A DNA stretch of 64,000 nt from Xestospongia bergquistia (GCA_963965975.1 OZ014419.1:5862650-5926649); one strand, 5' to 3'; counted from the stretch's first letter, positions 25,803-42,509 are shown. Notes: generated by a model not told the origin, from the letters alone. Program-made: numbers and translations.

Positions 25803-27923
25803 ATGGCTACCTCTCCCGAGGCGGTATTCGCGTCTTCTAAAGATCTAATAGACCTTTTAACAAGGTAAAGACATAAACGAAATGAAAGCATGACATATTA
25901 CAACTTTGCTATTGTTGTTTTATAGGCTCCAAGAAAGCCTTAATCGTGCTGTTGATAAGAACGAGGCATTACTTGAGGCAATTGAGACAGCACAATCTAA
26001 AGCATTGGACATGAATGCAACTTCTAACGAAGCCACTCTCTTAAGAAATTTACGATCTCGTTTAGCAGCTACACATACACCTAATTCAGCACTAAAGAGA
26101 GACTTACCTCTCTTTACTGGTTAGAGATGAATGGATGGATAAACACCATGTGTGTTGGATGAATGGATGGGCAGATATATGAATAGATAGATGAATGGAT
26201 CAACGGATCCATGCACAGATATACACATAACATTATTGTTTGCTCTAAAATAGGTTTATTTGAGAAGCGATTCCATGATCTTGGTATCACTCTCAAAGCA
26301 TACCAAGATCTTAATATTAAAATACAACAAGATTCCAAAGATCTTGAAGAATTCCACACAGAACTGGACAAAGAAAGAGATGCATTTGAAAAAGAAAGAG
26401 AAAAATGGAAAAGAGATTTAGAACAGGCTAAAACAGATATATCAGAACAGAACGATCGCTTGACTTTCTTGTCACAACAATTAACAGGTCATAAGGTAAG
26501 CTATATGATCTATATTATAACATTAACTTTTAAATATATATTAGCATGATTTGGACATTAAAACAAATGAGTTAGCTAGTCGGAGGATAGCTTTTGAAGA
26601 AGAGAAGTTATTACGAGAGGCAGCTGAAGTACAAGCTGCAGATGGAGAGGCAGAGAGTCTTAGAAGAAGACTGCGCAATCAGGTACTAAACAATGTTTGC
26701 CATTTATTAGTAATTAATATATACTACAAATTGAAATGATATTTTTATTCTGACTATTTTATTTTATAGGCTCTTAAAAATGTCCAATTGGAGAGCACTC
26801 TATTACAAACTGAAGTTACCCTTCATCAAAAAGAAGAGGAAGTTAATGAATTGGAACAAAAGAACCAACGGCTCCTTCAAGAAGTAGAACAATTTCGTAA
26901 TACATCTTCCAAAGCTATCAAACAATTTGAGAGAAGAACAACAGAAGGTATTAAAATGTCATTGAATTTACTATATCATAGAGTGTCCCTTCATTAGCAA
27001 ATAAGAAATTAGCTCAAATGAACTCAGAATTATCACAAGCTCAAGAAAATGCTAAGAGATTTCAAGAAGTTTTGTCTGTTGAAAGACGTAAGCAGAAAAG
27101 TCTTCAGGTAAGAACTATGTTATCTACTTATTCCTATATATAGTGTATTTGTAGCATGCACTTGAACAAAGCATGTACCAAAAATCATCAGAAAAGTCTG
27201 AAGGCTTGACTCCTTTGGCTCAGAAGGCATATCTAGAGACATTATCAGAAACACTTAAAGATGTGGGCAAGAAACCTCGCTCTGCTATGAGAGTAGAAGA
27301 TATAATTCGTAAAAATGAGGTAGAATGATTTAATATTATATTTTTAAAAAGTTATTGTGTGTGATATAGGTAGTACTTGTTGAAAATGCTAACTTGAGAG
27401 CTGAGATACACAAATTAAGAATTGAAAATACTGACCTCATGCAGCGCCTACGTTTTGCAGACAACAATGCTCATTATATGAGAGTAAGAGGAACCATTCT
27501 CTACTGTCTAATAACTATCTATCCTTACAGAATCAGGTCATTACTAACCTTCATGATAGAGCAGAACTCATGAAAAAACTTGATAAAATAGAACAACAGG
27601 TAAACATCATCCTGTGCAATGTCAAATAATAATAATAATAATTATTATTATTTTATTTTTTATTAGTACAAAGAATTACAAATGTCTCTCACAAAACAAT
27701 CTGCTGACTGGGTTACTCAACGGAAGAACGAAAAGGAGAAAGAAAGAGTTCATCACTGGAATGAAGTAAGATGATCACAGATTATAAGTCATTATAATAT
27801 TATTATATATTATTTGTATAGATACAGACTATATCTACTTTGGGAGCAAGTGAACGTACTTGGATCAAAGGACCTTCAAAGACCTCTAGTCTATCTCGTC
27901 CTATACAAGTTGATAAATGGTGA
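25803..27923 (+). CDS. Coiled-coil protein, function unknown
   Basis: Eleven in-phase exons: 25803–25864, 25926–26119, 26254–26495, 26545–26682, 26770–26947, 26998–27107, 27155–27319, 27370–27483, 27531–27599, 27667–27765, 27822–27923 (490 aa). The product is soluble and Glu/Lys/Gln-rich with almost continuous heptads from about residue 90 to 440. It has a short N-terminal region (LIDLLTRLQESLNRAVDKNE) and a Ser/Pro-containing C-terminus ending PIQVDKW. A less helical spacer (AYLETLSETLKDVGKKPRSA) breaks the coiled coil. This composition fits centrosomal or ciliary proteins, but I cannot assign a family. Start is the ATG giving a sensible first exon right after the shared promoter. Confidence 0.85.
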
Positions 27924-28237
27924 CAGCTAACACTCTTGTAGATTTTATATCACATAATAAACTTAGGTTCAGTGGAATACAAAATCTTTTTTAACACAAA
28001 CTAAATCAATATTTTAATTCTTAATCACAGCTGTAATGTATCAATTTCTCTGCTAATGCAGGAGATATCAGTACTATATATTCCAAGGACAATTCTGGTC
28101 ATCCCTACATAGGAAGTGTTACCACTTCCTGATTCAGAGCACAGCTATTAGGTTAATTTGTCAATAATTGAGGAAAAATTGCATTTTTTATGACATAACA
28201 CATTTCGACATTAAAATTTCACAAAATGTACATAAAA
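27924..28237. other. Tail-to-tail intergenic gap
   Basis: AT-rich sequence between two convergent genes, containing both 3' UTRs (AATAAA at about 27956–27961 on the plus strand). No further gene seen. Confidence 0.6.
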
Positions 28238-29226
28238 TTAAGTTTGATTATCAAATCTAAAATCAACACTTTCTTCTTTCATTTCAAACAAATATCCATA
28301 TTGTCCATAACTAGCAGCTAATTCATAGGCAGTCTCTCCTTTTGAATTACGCAATGTGACATCAGTATCATCAAGTTGAAGTAGAAACTCTAAAGTTGGT
28401 TTAGCTCGATTATTACAAGCAGCTAAATGTAAAGGAGTTTGATATCCATTGGTCTGTGAGTTTACAACAGCTCCATTCTGCACTAATAATGATGCTACAT
28501 CGACCTTGTTCCATCGACAGGCACTGTGAAGTGGCTGCCAGCCATCTTCAGTACGAGCATGTATGTTAGCTCCAGCAGATATTAGGTATTCTACTATGTT
28601 GAGATGGCCATTGTAACTTGCTCTGTGTAGTGCTGTGTACTGGTCTTCATCAGTGAATTGTAATAGACAGTCACCAAAGGCTGTATGAAGATCTTTGACA
28701 ACATCAAGGAGACCTGTTTGAGCAGCTGAAAGAAATGTTGTACCAGCTTGGTCTTTAGTAAGCTGTGATACTCTATACAATGGACAGGCATAGAATTATA
28801 ATGACTCCCAGTCTCAAAATAGCAAGACTACATGAGTATGCTACAGTCTGAGTTGAGTTTAGTTTCACTATTCATATCTTATATCAGTCAGTGACAAATA
28901 TATGAGAATTCAGTCCTACCCTTTAGGAAGTAGTTTTTCTCGAGTCAATCCAACTTCATCAGGATTGCCTTCATTCCAGGTCTCTGATGCTATGACAGCC
29001 ATTGAATCCCAAGTACCTTCTTCTTCATTTTCCTCTCCTTCATCAGTCATAGTCATGTACTTCTTAACTACCATATTTAGCATTACTGTGAAACAAAATA
29101 ATTATAAAAGACATCATTTTCATTCACTTTGCATAACATTAAAAAGTTCATACGTTCATCTTGCGGGCTAAATTCCTGCTCAATGTCTGGGATCTCCTCA
29201 AGAATATTTGGATCCAATTCGTCCAT
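28238..29226 (-). CDS. ANKRD49: Ankyrin repeat protein ANKRD49
   Basis: Exons 29226–29154, 29085–28920 and 28772–28238 join in phase (257 aa; human is about 239). An acidic N-terminus (MDELDPNILEEIPDIEQEF, then DEGEENEEEGTWDS) precedes about four ankyrin repeats with the family signatures DEDQYTALHRASYNGHLNIV, DGWQPLHSACRWNKVDVAS and TPLHLAACNNRAKPTLEFLL, and the C-terminal YLFEMKEE. The order and spacing match ANKRD49, a soluble, probably nuclear protein. It is unrelated in repeat consensus to the large ankyrin genes at 43.9–64 kb. Confidence 0.93.
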
Positions 29227-30302
29227 GGCTTCAGAGCCAGGGGGTTGGGTTTCGAGTAGCCACTCCTCAGAAATACAATATCAATAGCTGAACTGTCCTG
29301 CTGTGGATGATGATTCTTTTGAAGAACAAAGTAGCTGATGGATATTCCCAGCCTGTCTTCACAATTTCAGGGAGTTTTTGTCTGACAAAGCTGGAGAGAT
29401 GGGTTTGAAAGCTGTCAGCTCATTTCTGGGAATATGTGTCTTTTTGTAGACATGTGTTATAAAATGGTAGTTCAATTTTTTTCTAATAATTATAAGGAGT
29501 CAATATTTCTTAAACATTTCAAATATTTGGAGATATGAGGTGTTCTTTCACCTAAAATTAAGACAATGGCTTTGACATCAACAGCATCCAAGACTGTACC
29601 TGTAAACAGGTAAGTATAATCCTTTGAATGTTGTATGATTACCTGACAACCCCAATAATGTCTATAATGTTTTGGAAAACCTGAACCATTGAGGAGGGAC
29701 TTGCTTCTTTAGGTACAGATCCGAAATTGAATCAAATTGAAGCAATGAGGATCATCATTTTGGTGCACACTTGACAATTGAGCAATATAATTATATAGAT
29801 TCTTCAGATGGAGCTTAGGTGAGGAACCAAAGTCACTATAGCATGTATTGTGGACATCCACTCATCCCTGTGATATGAAGAAAAGTATTGCTATATTGTT
29901 TTATTCTATGATAGGATATTGCACTTTTGGAAATTACCACACTACAAATGATTTGTGTAGAAGGTAGCTTCTTTTGGCAGGTATTCATGACAATATAAAA
30001 ATTGTTTTGTCTCTCGTTCATCCATTTTTGAGGCCTTTCTTGTTCACTTTCTTTATATAAATTTTGGGAATCGTTGATATTCACGCTTAGGTTGGTGGCT
30101 TCTCAAATATTACAAACTTTCTTAACTGAGCAATAACTTTCTCTAGGTCTTCGATAACCACACGATGTATAGCAACACTACTTTGGTTATCAGTTATAGA
30201 CCCGAAACAACAAGTTCCCACGTGTAACAAAAGTCACGTGATTGTGTACTATAATAACATTAATTTTATAGCCAGACCTTGCTTAAGGCCCTCTTGGTTT
30301 CC
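29227..30302. other. Intergenic region with a possible two-exon mini-ORF
   Basis: Between ANKRD49 and GALE. The only exon-like feature is 29566–29609 plus 29713–29740. A minus-strand open frame at 30084–29836 has no recognisable features and lacks splice or composition support. Confidence 0.5.
29566..29740 (+). CDS. Possible two-exon micropeptide (23 aa), uncertain
   Basis: ATG at 29566 opens a short exon ending AAC AG|GTAAGT at 29609. A good acceptor (TTGCTTCTTTAG) at 29712 gives in-phase continuation to TGA at 29740, encoding MALTSTASKTVPVNRYRSEI plus three residues. Splice signals are strong but the product is too short to recognise. It could be the 5' end of a noncoding transcript or a truncated gene relic. 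Confidence 0.2.
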
Positions 30303-31502
30303 ATGGCTAAGCATGTACTGGTCAGTGGTGGAGCTGGTTACGTTGGTAGTCATACTGTTGTTGAATTGTTGAATTCTGGCGAGTACGAGCCTGTAGTTGT
30401 AGATAACTTGTACAATGCTAGTCGAGAGTGTATTGCAAGGATCAAGAAACTAACTGGAAAAAAAGTAAGCAGTGTCTAGAGTGAACGCTGTACTTTAACA
30501 TGAATTTAATACTATATCTTAGACCCTAACCCTTAATATCTAAAATTATGTATTAATTTCACATTAAAATGTTACTGGTATTGGAACAAAAAATGTAACA
30601 TCCTTGTTCTCATATAATAGATACCCTTCTATAATATTGATCTTGTACAAGATACAGCTTCTTCAGGACTTGAAGATCTCTTTAAGAAATATCAGTTCCA
30701 CTCTGTCATAAATTTTGCTGGGTTAAAAGCAGTGGGCGAGTCAGTACGTATGCCACTGAATTACTACCAATGTAACCTCACCATTGTTTTTAACTTGCTC
30801 TCTGTAATGAAAAAGTACAACGTCAAAAATTTTGTTTTTTCATCTTCTGCATGCGTTTATGGTGACCCCCAAAAACTTCCTATCGATGAGAAACATCCAG
30901 CAGGTAGTTGCTCTAATCCTTATGGTAAAACAAAATACTTCATTGAAGTAATCTTACAAGACCTTGCTAAAGCAGAAGAAGGTTGGAATATTGTTATTCT
31001 CCGTTATTTTAACCCTGTGGGTGCTCACAAAAGTGGCCTCATAGGAGAAGACCCTAAAGGAATTCCAAATAATCTGATGCCTTATGTGACACAGGTTGCT
31101 GTGGGAAAGTTACCAGAATTATCTGTTTATGGTAATGATTATGATACTCCTGATGGTACTGGAGTACGTGATTACATTCATGTTATCGATTTGGCTCAAG
31201 GTCATGTGAGCTCCCTTAAACAAATTGAGAAAAACTGTGGACTTAAAATTTTCAATCTGGGAAAAGGTCACGGTTACTCTGTTCTTGAGGTCATTGAAGC
31301 TATGAAGAAAGCCAGTGGACAAGATATTCCATATAAAATTGTTGGTCGTCGAGATGGAGATGTACCAATATCTTATAGTGATGTGACGTTAGCAGAGAGG
31401 GAGATGGGATGGAAGGCAACCAAAGATATGGACGAAATGTGTGAAGATGCTTGGAGATGGCAGATGTTGAATCCTCAAGGATATACAGAAAATGACATAT
31501 AG
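30303..31502 (+). CDS. GALE: UDP-glucose 4-epimerase
   Basis: Interconverts UDP-glucose and UDP-galactose in the Leloir pathway and supplies UDP-sugars for glycosylation. Exons 30303–30464 and 30621–31502 give 347 aa (human 348). It has the Rossmann motif GGAGYVGSH (residues 9–17), [11 protein letters not shown], the catalytic Ser (S130 in SSSACVYG) and the YxxxK pair (Y155, K159 in NPYGKTKYF), then [41 protein letters not shown] and the closing WRWQ. The residue two after the catalytic Ser is Cys rather than the usual Thr. An upstream in-frame ATG at 30279 would add eight residues; [10 protein letters not shown] is the conventional start. Confidence 0.97.
30492..30605. repeat. Short interspersed repeat, copy in GALE intron (partner 42323–42450)
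   Basis: ACTTTAA, TACTATATC, TTAGACCCTAA and the conserved core GTATTAATTTCACATTAAA, then TGTTACTGG, are shared in order and orientation with 42323–42450. No coding potential and no visible terminal inverted repeats. Confidence 0.7.
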
Positions 31503-31789
31503 GGTTTTAATGTTAACTAACTGTAATTGCTAATGTCGTATATAATGTTTAGTAATAATTTCCAATGCTGGTATATATTGAATTAAAGAACTATTTTGAG
31601 TAGAGAATCACGAAATGAGATTGTTTGGTAATTTACTATGAGTTGGGTCAACTGTTTTCAGTATGGCAAAAAGTAAGTCATTGATGTCACTTTTACAGAA
31701 ATAGTTGTCTAAATTGACACACTTGATTATTGTTAGATGGAATAAGACTCACATATCATATGTGTAACTATGACAACCTAATTAAACAT

Positions 31790-31970
31790 ATGTAGCCCCA
31801 ATCACAGATGATTAAATTTTTTGAGTCCTCATATTACGATGTGCTATTAGTAACAGTCTAAAACACATTATTTAGTCCACACAAATAGTGATTACAGCTG
31901 TAGTGGACTCCTTATGGTGTCAACTATTCTAAGGTGTGTGGTCGACTGAGAGGACACTTCATTATTGTTA
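31790..31970 (+). pseudogene. Truncated upstream paralogue of the fibrinogen-like gene
   Basis: This stretch matches the sequence just upstream of the next gene at 32040–32160 (TGCTATTAGTAACAGTC, TAGTCCACACAAATAGTGAT). It then jumps directly to an internal coding piece (CCTTATGGTGTCAACTAT..., PYGVNYSKVCGRLRG) matching about 32698–32740. It is best explained as a tandem copy that lost the coding sequence in between. It retains the GTGTGTGG form of the site where the downstream copy is frameshifted. Confidence 0.75.
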
Positions 31971-32184
31971 CATTGAATAAGGTAGACTACCTCACGTACG
32001 CCACATAACAAAAAATATCTAGTTAGTTACACATCCTTGGCTCGATCATCACAGATGAGTAACTTTTTGAGTCTTTCCTCATATTACAATATGCTATTAG
32101 TAACAGTCAAAAAATAAACACATTGCTTAGTCCACACAAATAGTGATTACAGTTGTAGCGTACTCAGAGTTTTGTTACTGTTTG

Positions 32185-33226
32185 ATGATGTCTTATTCTC
32201 TCCAGTCAGTCATCTTACTTGTTCTCCTGTTAAATTATTCTGTTGAAGGCTCCTCTTATTGTATGACTGACTGTGATAGTAAAGGTCAAATATATTACAC
32301 TAAATATGAAGGTCTTTGTTGTTCTCAGTCACATAAAGGAGATGTAATTCGAATTACTAAAGATAATGGTCGCATTGGCTACGTGATATGTCCAGATACT
32401 ATACCCAAATGGTGTCCTGTGAAGTCATGTTACGATTTACTGCAGTCACAGCCTGCTGCTACTTCAGGTTATCACTTTATAACGTTATCTAATCAGGTTG
32501 AAGTGTACTGTGATATGGAGGGTAGTCACTGTGATGGTAAAGGAGGCTGGACCAGAGTAGTATTAGTTAACATGAGTGAACCTGGGTCATCTTGTCCACC
32601 TGGACTAGTGCAATATGATAATATTTTTAACACTAGCTTGTGTTGGATTAATAAAGGAAGAAACCGATATACTGGTTGTAACTCTGCTTTCTTTTCTCCT
32701 TATGGTGTCAACTATACTAAGGTGTGGTCGACTGAGAGGATACCAGTATGGACATCCTGATGCTATTGCTTGCAATGTTAACAACCAAAACTGTTTCAAT
32801 TCGGAAATAAAAACGTATGGAGTAACAATCACATATGATAGCAATCCTCGTAAACACATTTGGACTTATATTGCTGCTCATGAAGATAACGGACTAGATA
32901 AACGTTTTTGCCCCTGCAATAATGGTAGTTATTTTGAAAACTATACTATACCTTTTGTTGGTAACGATTACTATTGTGAATCAGGATTTATTCCTGAAGA
33001 ATGGGATTGGTATCCACTATATCGTAATGATCCTCTCTGGGATGGTCAGCACTGTTCTAGACAAGAGGCTACATGTTGTACTAATCCTAAAATGCCGTGG
33101 TTTGTGAAGACACTTCAAGAGAGAGTTAGTGACAGTATTGAGTTGAATGTATGTGGTTGGACCAATGACAATGAATCAAAGTATGTGGGGAGTCCTCTTA
33201 ACCTTATTGAACTTTATGTCAAATAA
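32185..33226 (+). pseudogene. Secreted fibrinogen-like-domain protein with a 2-bp frameshift
   Basis: An intronless reading frame begins with a signal peptide (MMSYSLQSVILLVLLLNYSV), followed by a Cys-rich region and a fibrinogen-type N-terminal subdomain (SCYDLLQSQPAATSGYHFI, VYCDMEG, GGWTRVVLVNM). Near 32722–32727 the frame shifts: GGTGTGGTCG ends the first frame at 32760, while another frame continues smoothly as CGRLRGYQYGHPDAI..., with IWTYIAAHEDNG, CPCNNG, FVGNDYYCESG, DPLWDGQHC and a C-terminal LIELYVK, stop 33226. The total would be about 345 aa, Cys-rich, with N-glycosylation sites. Its function could be lectin-like recognition, by analogy only. It is either a single-lesion pseudogene, an allele, or an assembly error. 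Confidence 0.8.
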
Positions 33227-33793
33227 TTTAGAGCAAGAACAGAAAGTGACTTGATCCCTCTCTAATAATAATTACATAATTACATATACCTCATTATCTT
33301 TGACATTTCCTTTATATTTCCTTAGTCTAATGTTACATATTTTAATTATTGAACATCTAAAATTATCATCTCTATAATATCCTTCTAAAATAGTAAAGAC
33401 GAATTTATATATCCTTTACAATGAAACAATAGCCAATTTATTTTTATTTGTCCAATTAATCTCTATTATGCCATCCCATGATATGAGCCTAACTCCTATT
33501 AAATCAGTCAATCAAATGAAAAATGAACAGAAACCACAAGAAAAACAAATACAACAAGATGTATGTTATAGTACATAGTCAGTAGTTATAAGTTAATAAC
33601 ATTGTGAGTTAGCATATAAGAAGTTGAAATACTATAATAATGCATTGTTAAAAACTAATTCAGAGAATACCAATTGGCCATTTAGTCAACAGTATGAACA
33701 GATGGAAAGGAAAGAATGAGTTGATAATCACTTTACTGAATTGATCACTACAGGATAACACAACAAGACACTCACAAAGATATATACACATAA
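33227..33793. other. AT-rich intergenic gap
   Basis: Holds the 3' flanks of two convergent genes. No further coding or RNA feature seen. Confidence 0.5.
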
Positions 33794-38359
<4,566 letters not shown>

Positions 38360-38980
38360 TACAAAAACTTGAGAAATTCACACTGATTACCACACCAAGT
38401 TGTCTTGAATGAGCTATTGAGATATTGTACAGAATTTGCCAGTGATTTTAGCAACACTTTTGAAGGGTGGTTACCATGACAGATTACTAAAGATTGTGTT
38501 GGCTAGTGATTATTTGTAACTAGAGAGATAGTCAAAGTAGTGAATGACAGAGAGAGTAAAATAATACACACCCTTCACCCACACACACTCACACATCAAA
38601 ATATGTTAAGTCAAGAGTAAACTAACTAGGATTATCTTCTGGTGTTTCAGGAATGTTATAGTAACATTGTAGATATATTATGGCCTTATATCCTGGAGAA
38701 TGTATCTGGTGGAAGAGAAAATAGTATAGGACTTATAAAATGATAAATGGAGGTACAAAGTTGTTGATATATAGTTTAATACATTCAATTGAGTTCTGTA
38801 ACTTGAACTCACAGTCACAAGACTCTCTTCTTCAAAGTTTTCTACTACACAGCGTTTGAACTACAGCTATTACACACTGTACTATAGTAAACGTAAACTT
38901 CCGTTAGCTTAAGTTTACGGTGATATGAGGTTTCCTGTCAATTGTTAGCCCGGCCCACCACACACCCTTTATAATTGATA
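38360..38980. promoter_or_regulatory. Divergent intergenic region between RYK and ANKRD39
   Basis: Head-to-head interval of 621 bp that must contain or overlap both promoters. A GC-richer patch around 38940–38965 (TTAGCCCGGCCCACCACACA) lies just upstream of the ANKRD39 start. No further gene seen. Confidence 0.4.
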
Positions 38981-39759
38981 ATGAATCATGGCAGTGACTG
39001 TTCTTGTGTTCTTCACAGTAATGGAACATTTCAAACTCTACAAGTTTGTAACAACTATCTCTTGAACCTTTATATTACATAAATTAATTACTACTCCAAA
39101 TTATTCATTTAAATAGGAGTTGGATTTTTCACGTGGGATATGGTCAGCAGCCATTGATGGAGAAGAGGAAAGAGTAAAGAAAATGTTAGTTGAAGGAACA
39201 GATGTCAATAGTCAGGACTCATCAGGATATTCTGCTCTGGTATGCATCAGTACATTATATCATGATATGTACATGTACATGAAATAGCATTATGCAAGTC
39301 GTCATGGTAACTATAAAATATGTGATGTATTAATACAAGCAGGAGCTAAGGTGAATTCTCAAACACAAGGTTATAAACCTATCTGTCTATTATATCCGCA
39401 TGTATATATCTATCCACTCCTCTCTATCTATATATTGTCTTGTCTTTAGGTGGTACAACGCCATTACACAGAGCAACATATAGTGGACATTTGAATATTG
39501 TAAACTTGTTATTACATCATGGGGCAGACCCTTCAATTGTAGATAGTGATGGTATGACATCATTACACAAAGTAAAATACCACATTATCAAGCTATAATG
39601 CTATATTCCCTTTAGGCTGCTGAAGGGGGTAACCCTGAAATAATCAAAGTAATTATTTCCAAACTACCTTCACTTAAGCAAGCTAAAGATAATCGTGGGC
39701 GGTTACCTAAAGATATTGTCCAAGAAAAGAGTGACAAACTATTTGACCTCCTCAAATAA
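38981..39759 (+). CDS. ANKRD39: Ankyrin repeat protein ANKRD39
   Basis: Exons 38981–39043, 39117–39239, 39288–39369, 39450–39571 and 39616–39759 join in phase (177 aa; human 183). Landmarks match the family in order: [77 protein letters not shown] and a C-terminal NRGRLPKDI...FDLLK. Four ankyrin repeats; small soluble protein of poorly known role. It ends 91 bp before the convergent TMEM33 stop. Confidence 0.96.
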
Positions 39760-39850
39760 CAATATTTAAATATTTTGTATACCAATAAACCTAAACGTTA
39801 ACATTCTTAATAATAGATTCATTCCTAAAGTTAGTACTAGTCTCAATACC

Positions 39851-42139
39851 TCACGAGGGGTTCTGAGGATTATATTCAGTACCAGGTAAAGGATTTAGTC
39901 TTGATACAAATGCTACAATTTTACGTAGCATTGTTGAGATAAAGGGTGGACACTTTGGATGACAAGCAAATGCTTCAACAGACTGGTTTAGTTCAGCAAA
40001 AACTAACCTATAAAAATGATAATAATTCATTAATTATATTGGTCTATGCTAACATCATAATTGTATGTACAATGTGGGTGTGTCTATAATTCATCAGACC
40101 TGACACTTGGGTTTCTTCGAGAGGTGTATCTCATTTTCAAGAAATAATAGTACAAATACGGTGCCAAAATAAACACATAACCACTATATAAAATAATGGA
40201 TAATGTAATTTATTGTAATTATTATTGTGTTGTCTTACGTCAACACTTTCCATAGCAATATTATAAAAATAAATACTTCACAATATGCTATAAAACGATG
40301 TATATCTGCTTGTTTACTTGATATAATGTTAATGATCTTTAGTATAATACTAATAGTATATAATATCATGTTATTAATATAATTATATTACCTATGAAGA
40401 ACTGGTGGTAGAAACTAATGGAGAAAAGAAATAATGATAATAAGATATTATATTTAAAAGTTATTGATATTATTAAACATTGTATAGTAGGAAGATACAT
40501 ATCTCTCGTAGAGCAGTTAAGGTATGTACTCATAAAATTAACCAAACATCTGATAATCATATGTGTGTGTATCTAATTGTGAAAACTTCTCACCAAATTA
40601 GAAGTGCAGTATATTGAGGACTAGTCTCATGACCAGATACCCACTCACTCCTGAGTGGGTGTCTGGGAATGTGAGGCCTAGTATCTAGTAGTAACTGTCT
40701 ACTACTTAAACATACACTGCTACTATACAATCTTATCTGTACTCTGTATATTAGGTAGTATACTCACTGGTAATAACCCTTGGATATACTTCATAGTAAG
40801 TATAATAGAATAAAGCAATATGGGAAGAATATAAACTAGAGAAAAAAAGTGGGTGTGGTCATAAGGAGTGGACTCAATGGACATACTGGTAGTGGGATAT
40901 TGATTGTAAAAGAAAAAGGTATAGATCATATAATGACCACTATCTTCTGTTGTAAAGAGATTTAGAGCAGCACGACTAAAGAGAGAGACCTGCACAATAT
41001 AAATACTAGTCACCTATATTACTACTATATGGCCATATAAAACTATGTAATAATAATATGATAATTCTATTAAAATACTAGACATAGTTAATAAACATAG
41101 TATTAACTACATATTTGATAGAAATACAAACCTAATCTCATGTATTCTAGTTTATTATTACCTGTCCTTCATTCATTCTATAATGAAATCTTATAACATA
41201 TGTGAAGAAACCAGCTAAGAATGCAATGAGATAACAACGATATGCAAACTCACCAGACACTCTATAATGACAGATAAACAAAAACAATATATGTCACATT
41301 ATTTTATACAAAGAACAAAAATATAATTGTAAAAATTGTCCTAAGATGGTACTATTGTTGCTATAAGGGACTAGATTATTGGTAATTTGGAAGACGAAAG
41401 AGTTAACAGATGCTATGGAACTGCTCAAAGACATTTTCTCAAGTGACAGAACTAAGGAGCTTTGATCAATTCAATGCATTTACTGTAAAAGTAATAATAT
41501 TGATTGGTTGCTAGGTGTGTCAGTAGTTACTGTATGTGGTTAAATTTAATTGGTTGGCTTCAAAAGTCACATACAATATAATAAAATAAAGTAGACATTG
41601 AAACATAGTTAACATGTGGCCCAAAACAATCTCCTGACATGTTGCATGTGTCAGGAGGAAAAAGGACAAGCAACATACACTTTATTACTTAGTACATAGG
41701 GAGTATTAAACAACCTATCAACTAAATATATCATCTTATCTTATAAACAATACTAACCACAACTAGTAAGTATCTCTATTTAGTGTATATAGAATTGACT
41801 AGATCTTTATAAATGGCAACTAATTTGTTGTCTGGTAAGTTGTCATTAAAATGTCACTTGTAAGTACTACACTATATCACATACTACATAGATATTTTTA
41901 TTGGTCTAGTTTGTATACATCTTATAAGTATATATAACGTCAACACTTACAATAATCCAGAGAAAAGGAAAAGTGTTGATGAAAAAAATGTGATAGAACG
42001 CATTACAAATTGTGTTGTAGCCGGTAGATCATAAAATATATAACTCTAGAAAGAAGGAAAATAGTAACATAATTATTATATTTAAATTATATATTACTAA
42101 AACAGTAGTTGGTTGATTATTTCTTTGATTGTTTGACAT
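39851..42139 (-). CDS. TMEM33: TMEM33 (ER/nuclear-envelope membrane protein)
   Basis: Exons identified: 42139–42098, 42045–41951, 41261–41162, 40989–40887, 40835–40768, 40414–40392, 40183–40100 and 40007–39851. One or two exons in 40.45–40.65 kb remain unresolved because phases there do not close by eye. TMEM33-family motifs: PATTQFVMRSITFFSSTLFL, FLAGFFTYVIRFHYRMNEGQ, LFSRAALNLFTTEDSGHYMI, YILPILLYSIILTMKYIQGL, FLPPVLH then GYVFILAPYLYYYFLKMRYT, and the C-terminal CHPKCPPFISTMLRKIVAF. Human TMEM33 has the same topology (several membrane segments, ...RYSSRRNPY...KPACPLFV...IAFISRL). It is an ER-shaping and nuclear-pore-associated protein related to yeast Pom33. Confidence 0.9.
41331..41600. 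repeat. Interspersed repeat of about 270 bp, copy in TMEM33 intron (partner 36057–36340)
   Basis: Same ordered landmarks and same plus-strand orientation as 36057–36340, diverged by scattered substitutions and indels. Confidence 0.75.
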
Positions 42140-42322
42140 CTTGTTTACTGTGATCTAAAGAGGAAGATAATCTATAAAACATTTGTCTATCTAAGACTGT
42201 AGCAATCAAATAATACTAGAATATATTACATTAAGAGCGAAACCGTCTTTACTATATAAAAAGTATGACCCAAACATTGGTTTATATCTGATGTGGTTAT
42301 CATATTACTTATAGAATGGCGC

Positions 42323-42450
42323 ACTTTAATGAGAACTTATACTATATCCTAGACTCTAAACATCAGAACCTAAATGTTAATGTATTAATTTCACATTAAA
42401 GTATAGTATTCTGTTACTGGCACTCTAAACATTTCCTTAATCATAGGGTC
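42323..42450. repeat. Short interspersed repeat (partner 30492–30605)
   Basis: Shares GTATTAATTTCACATTAAA and flanking motifs with the GALE intron copy. It lies between CMC4 and TMEM33. Confidence 0.7.
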
Positions 42451-42509
42451 AGGATATGTTAAATTTGAGACAAAATCAGTGCAGGTAAAACCCTGTTCAT
42501 TTATCCTCA

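Noticed and set aside
29836-30084. Minus-strand 82-codon frame
   Set aside because: No domain, splice or composition support, and no similar copy in the window.
40440-40650. Specific exon limits for the unresolved middle of TMEM33
   Set aside because: Candidate pieces (near 40622–40596 and 40552–40490) match in content but their phases do not close by eye, so they were not listed as exons.
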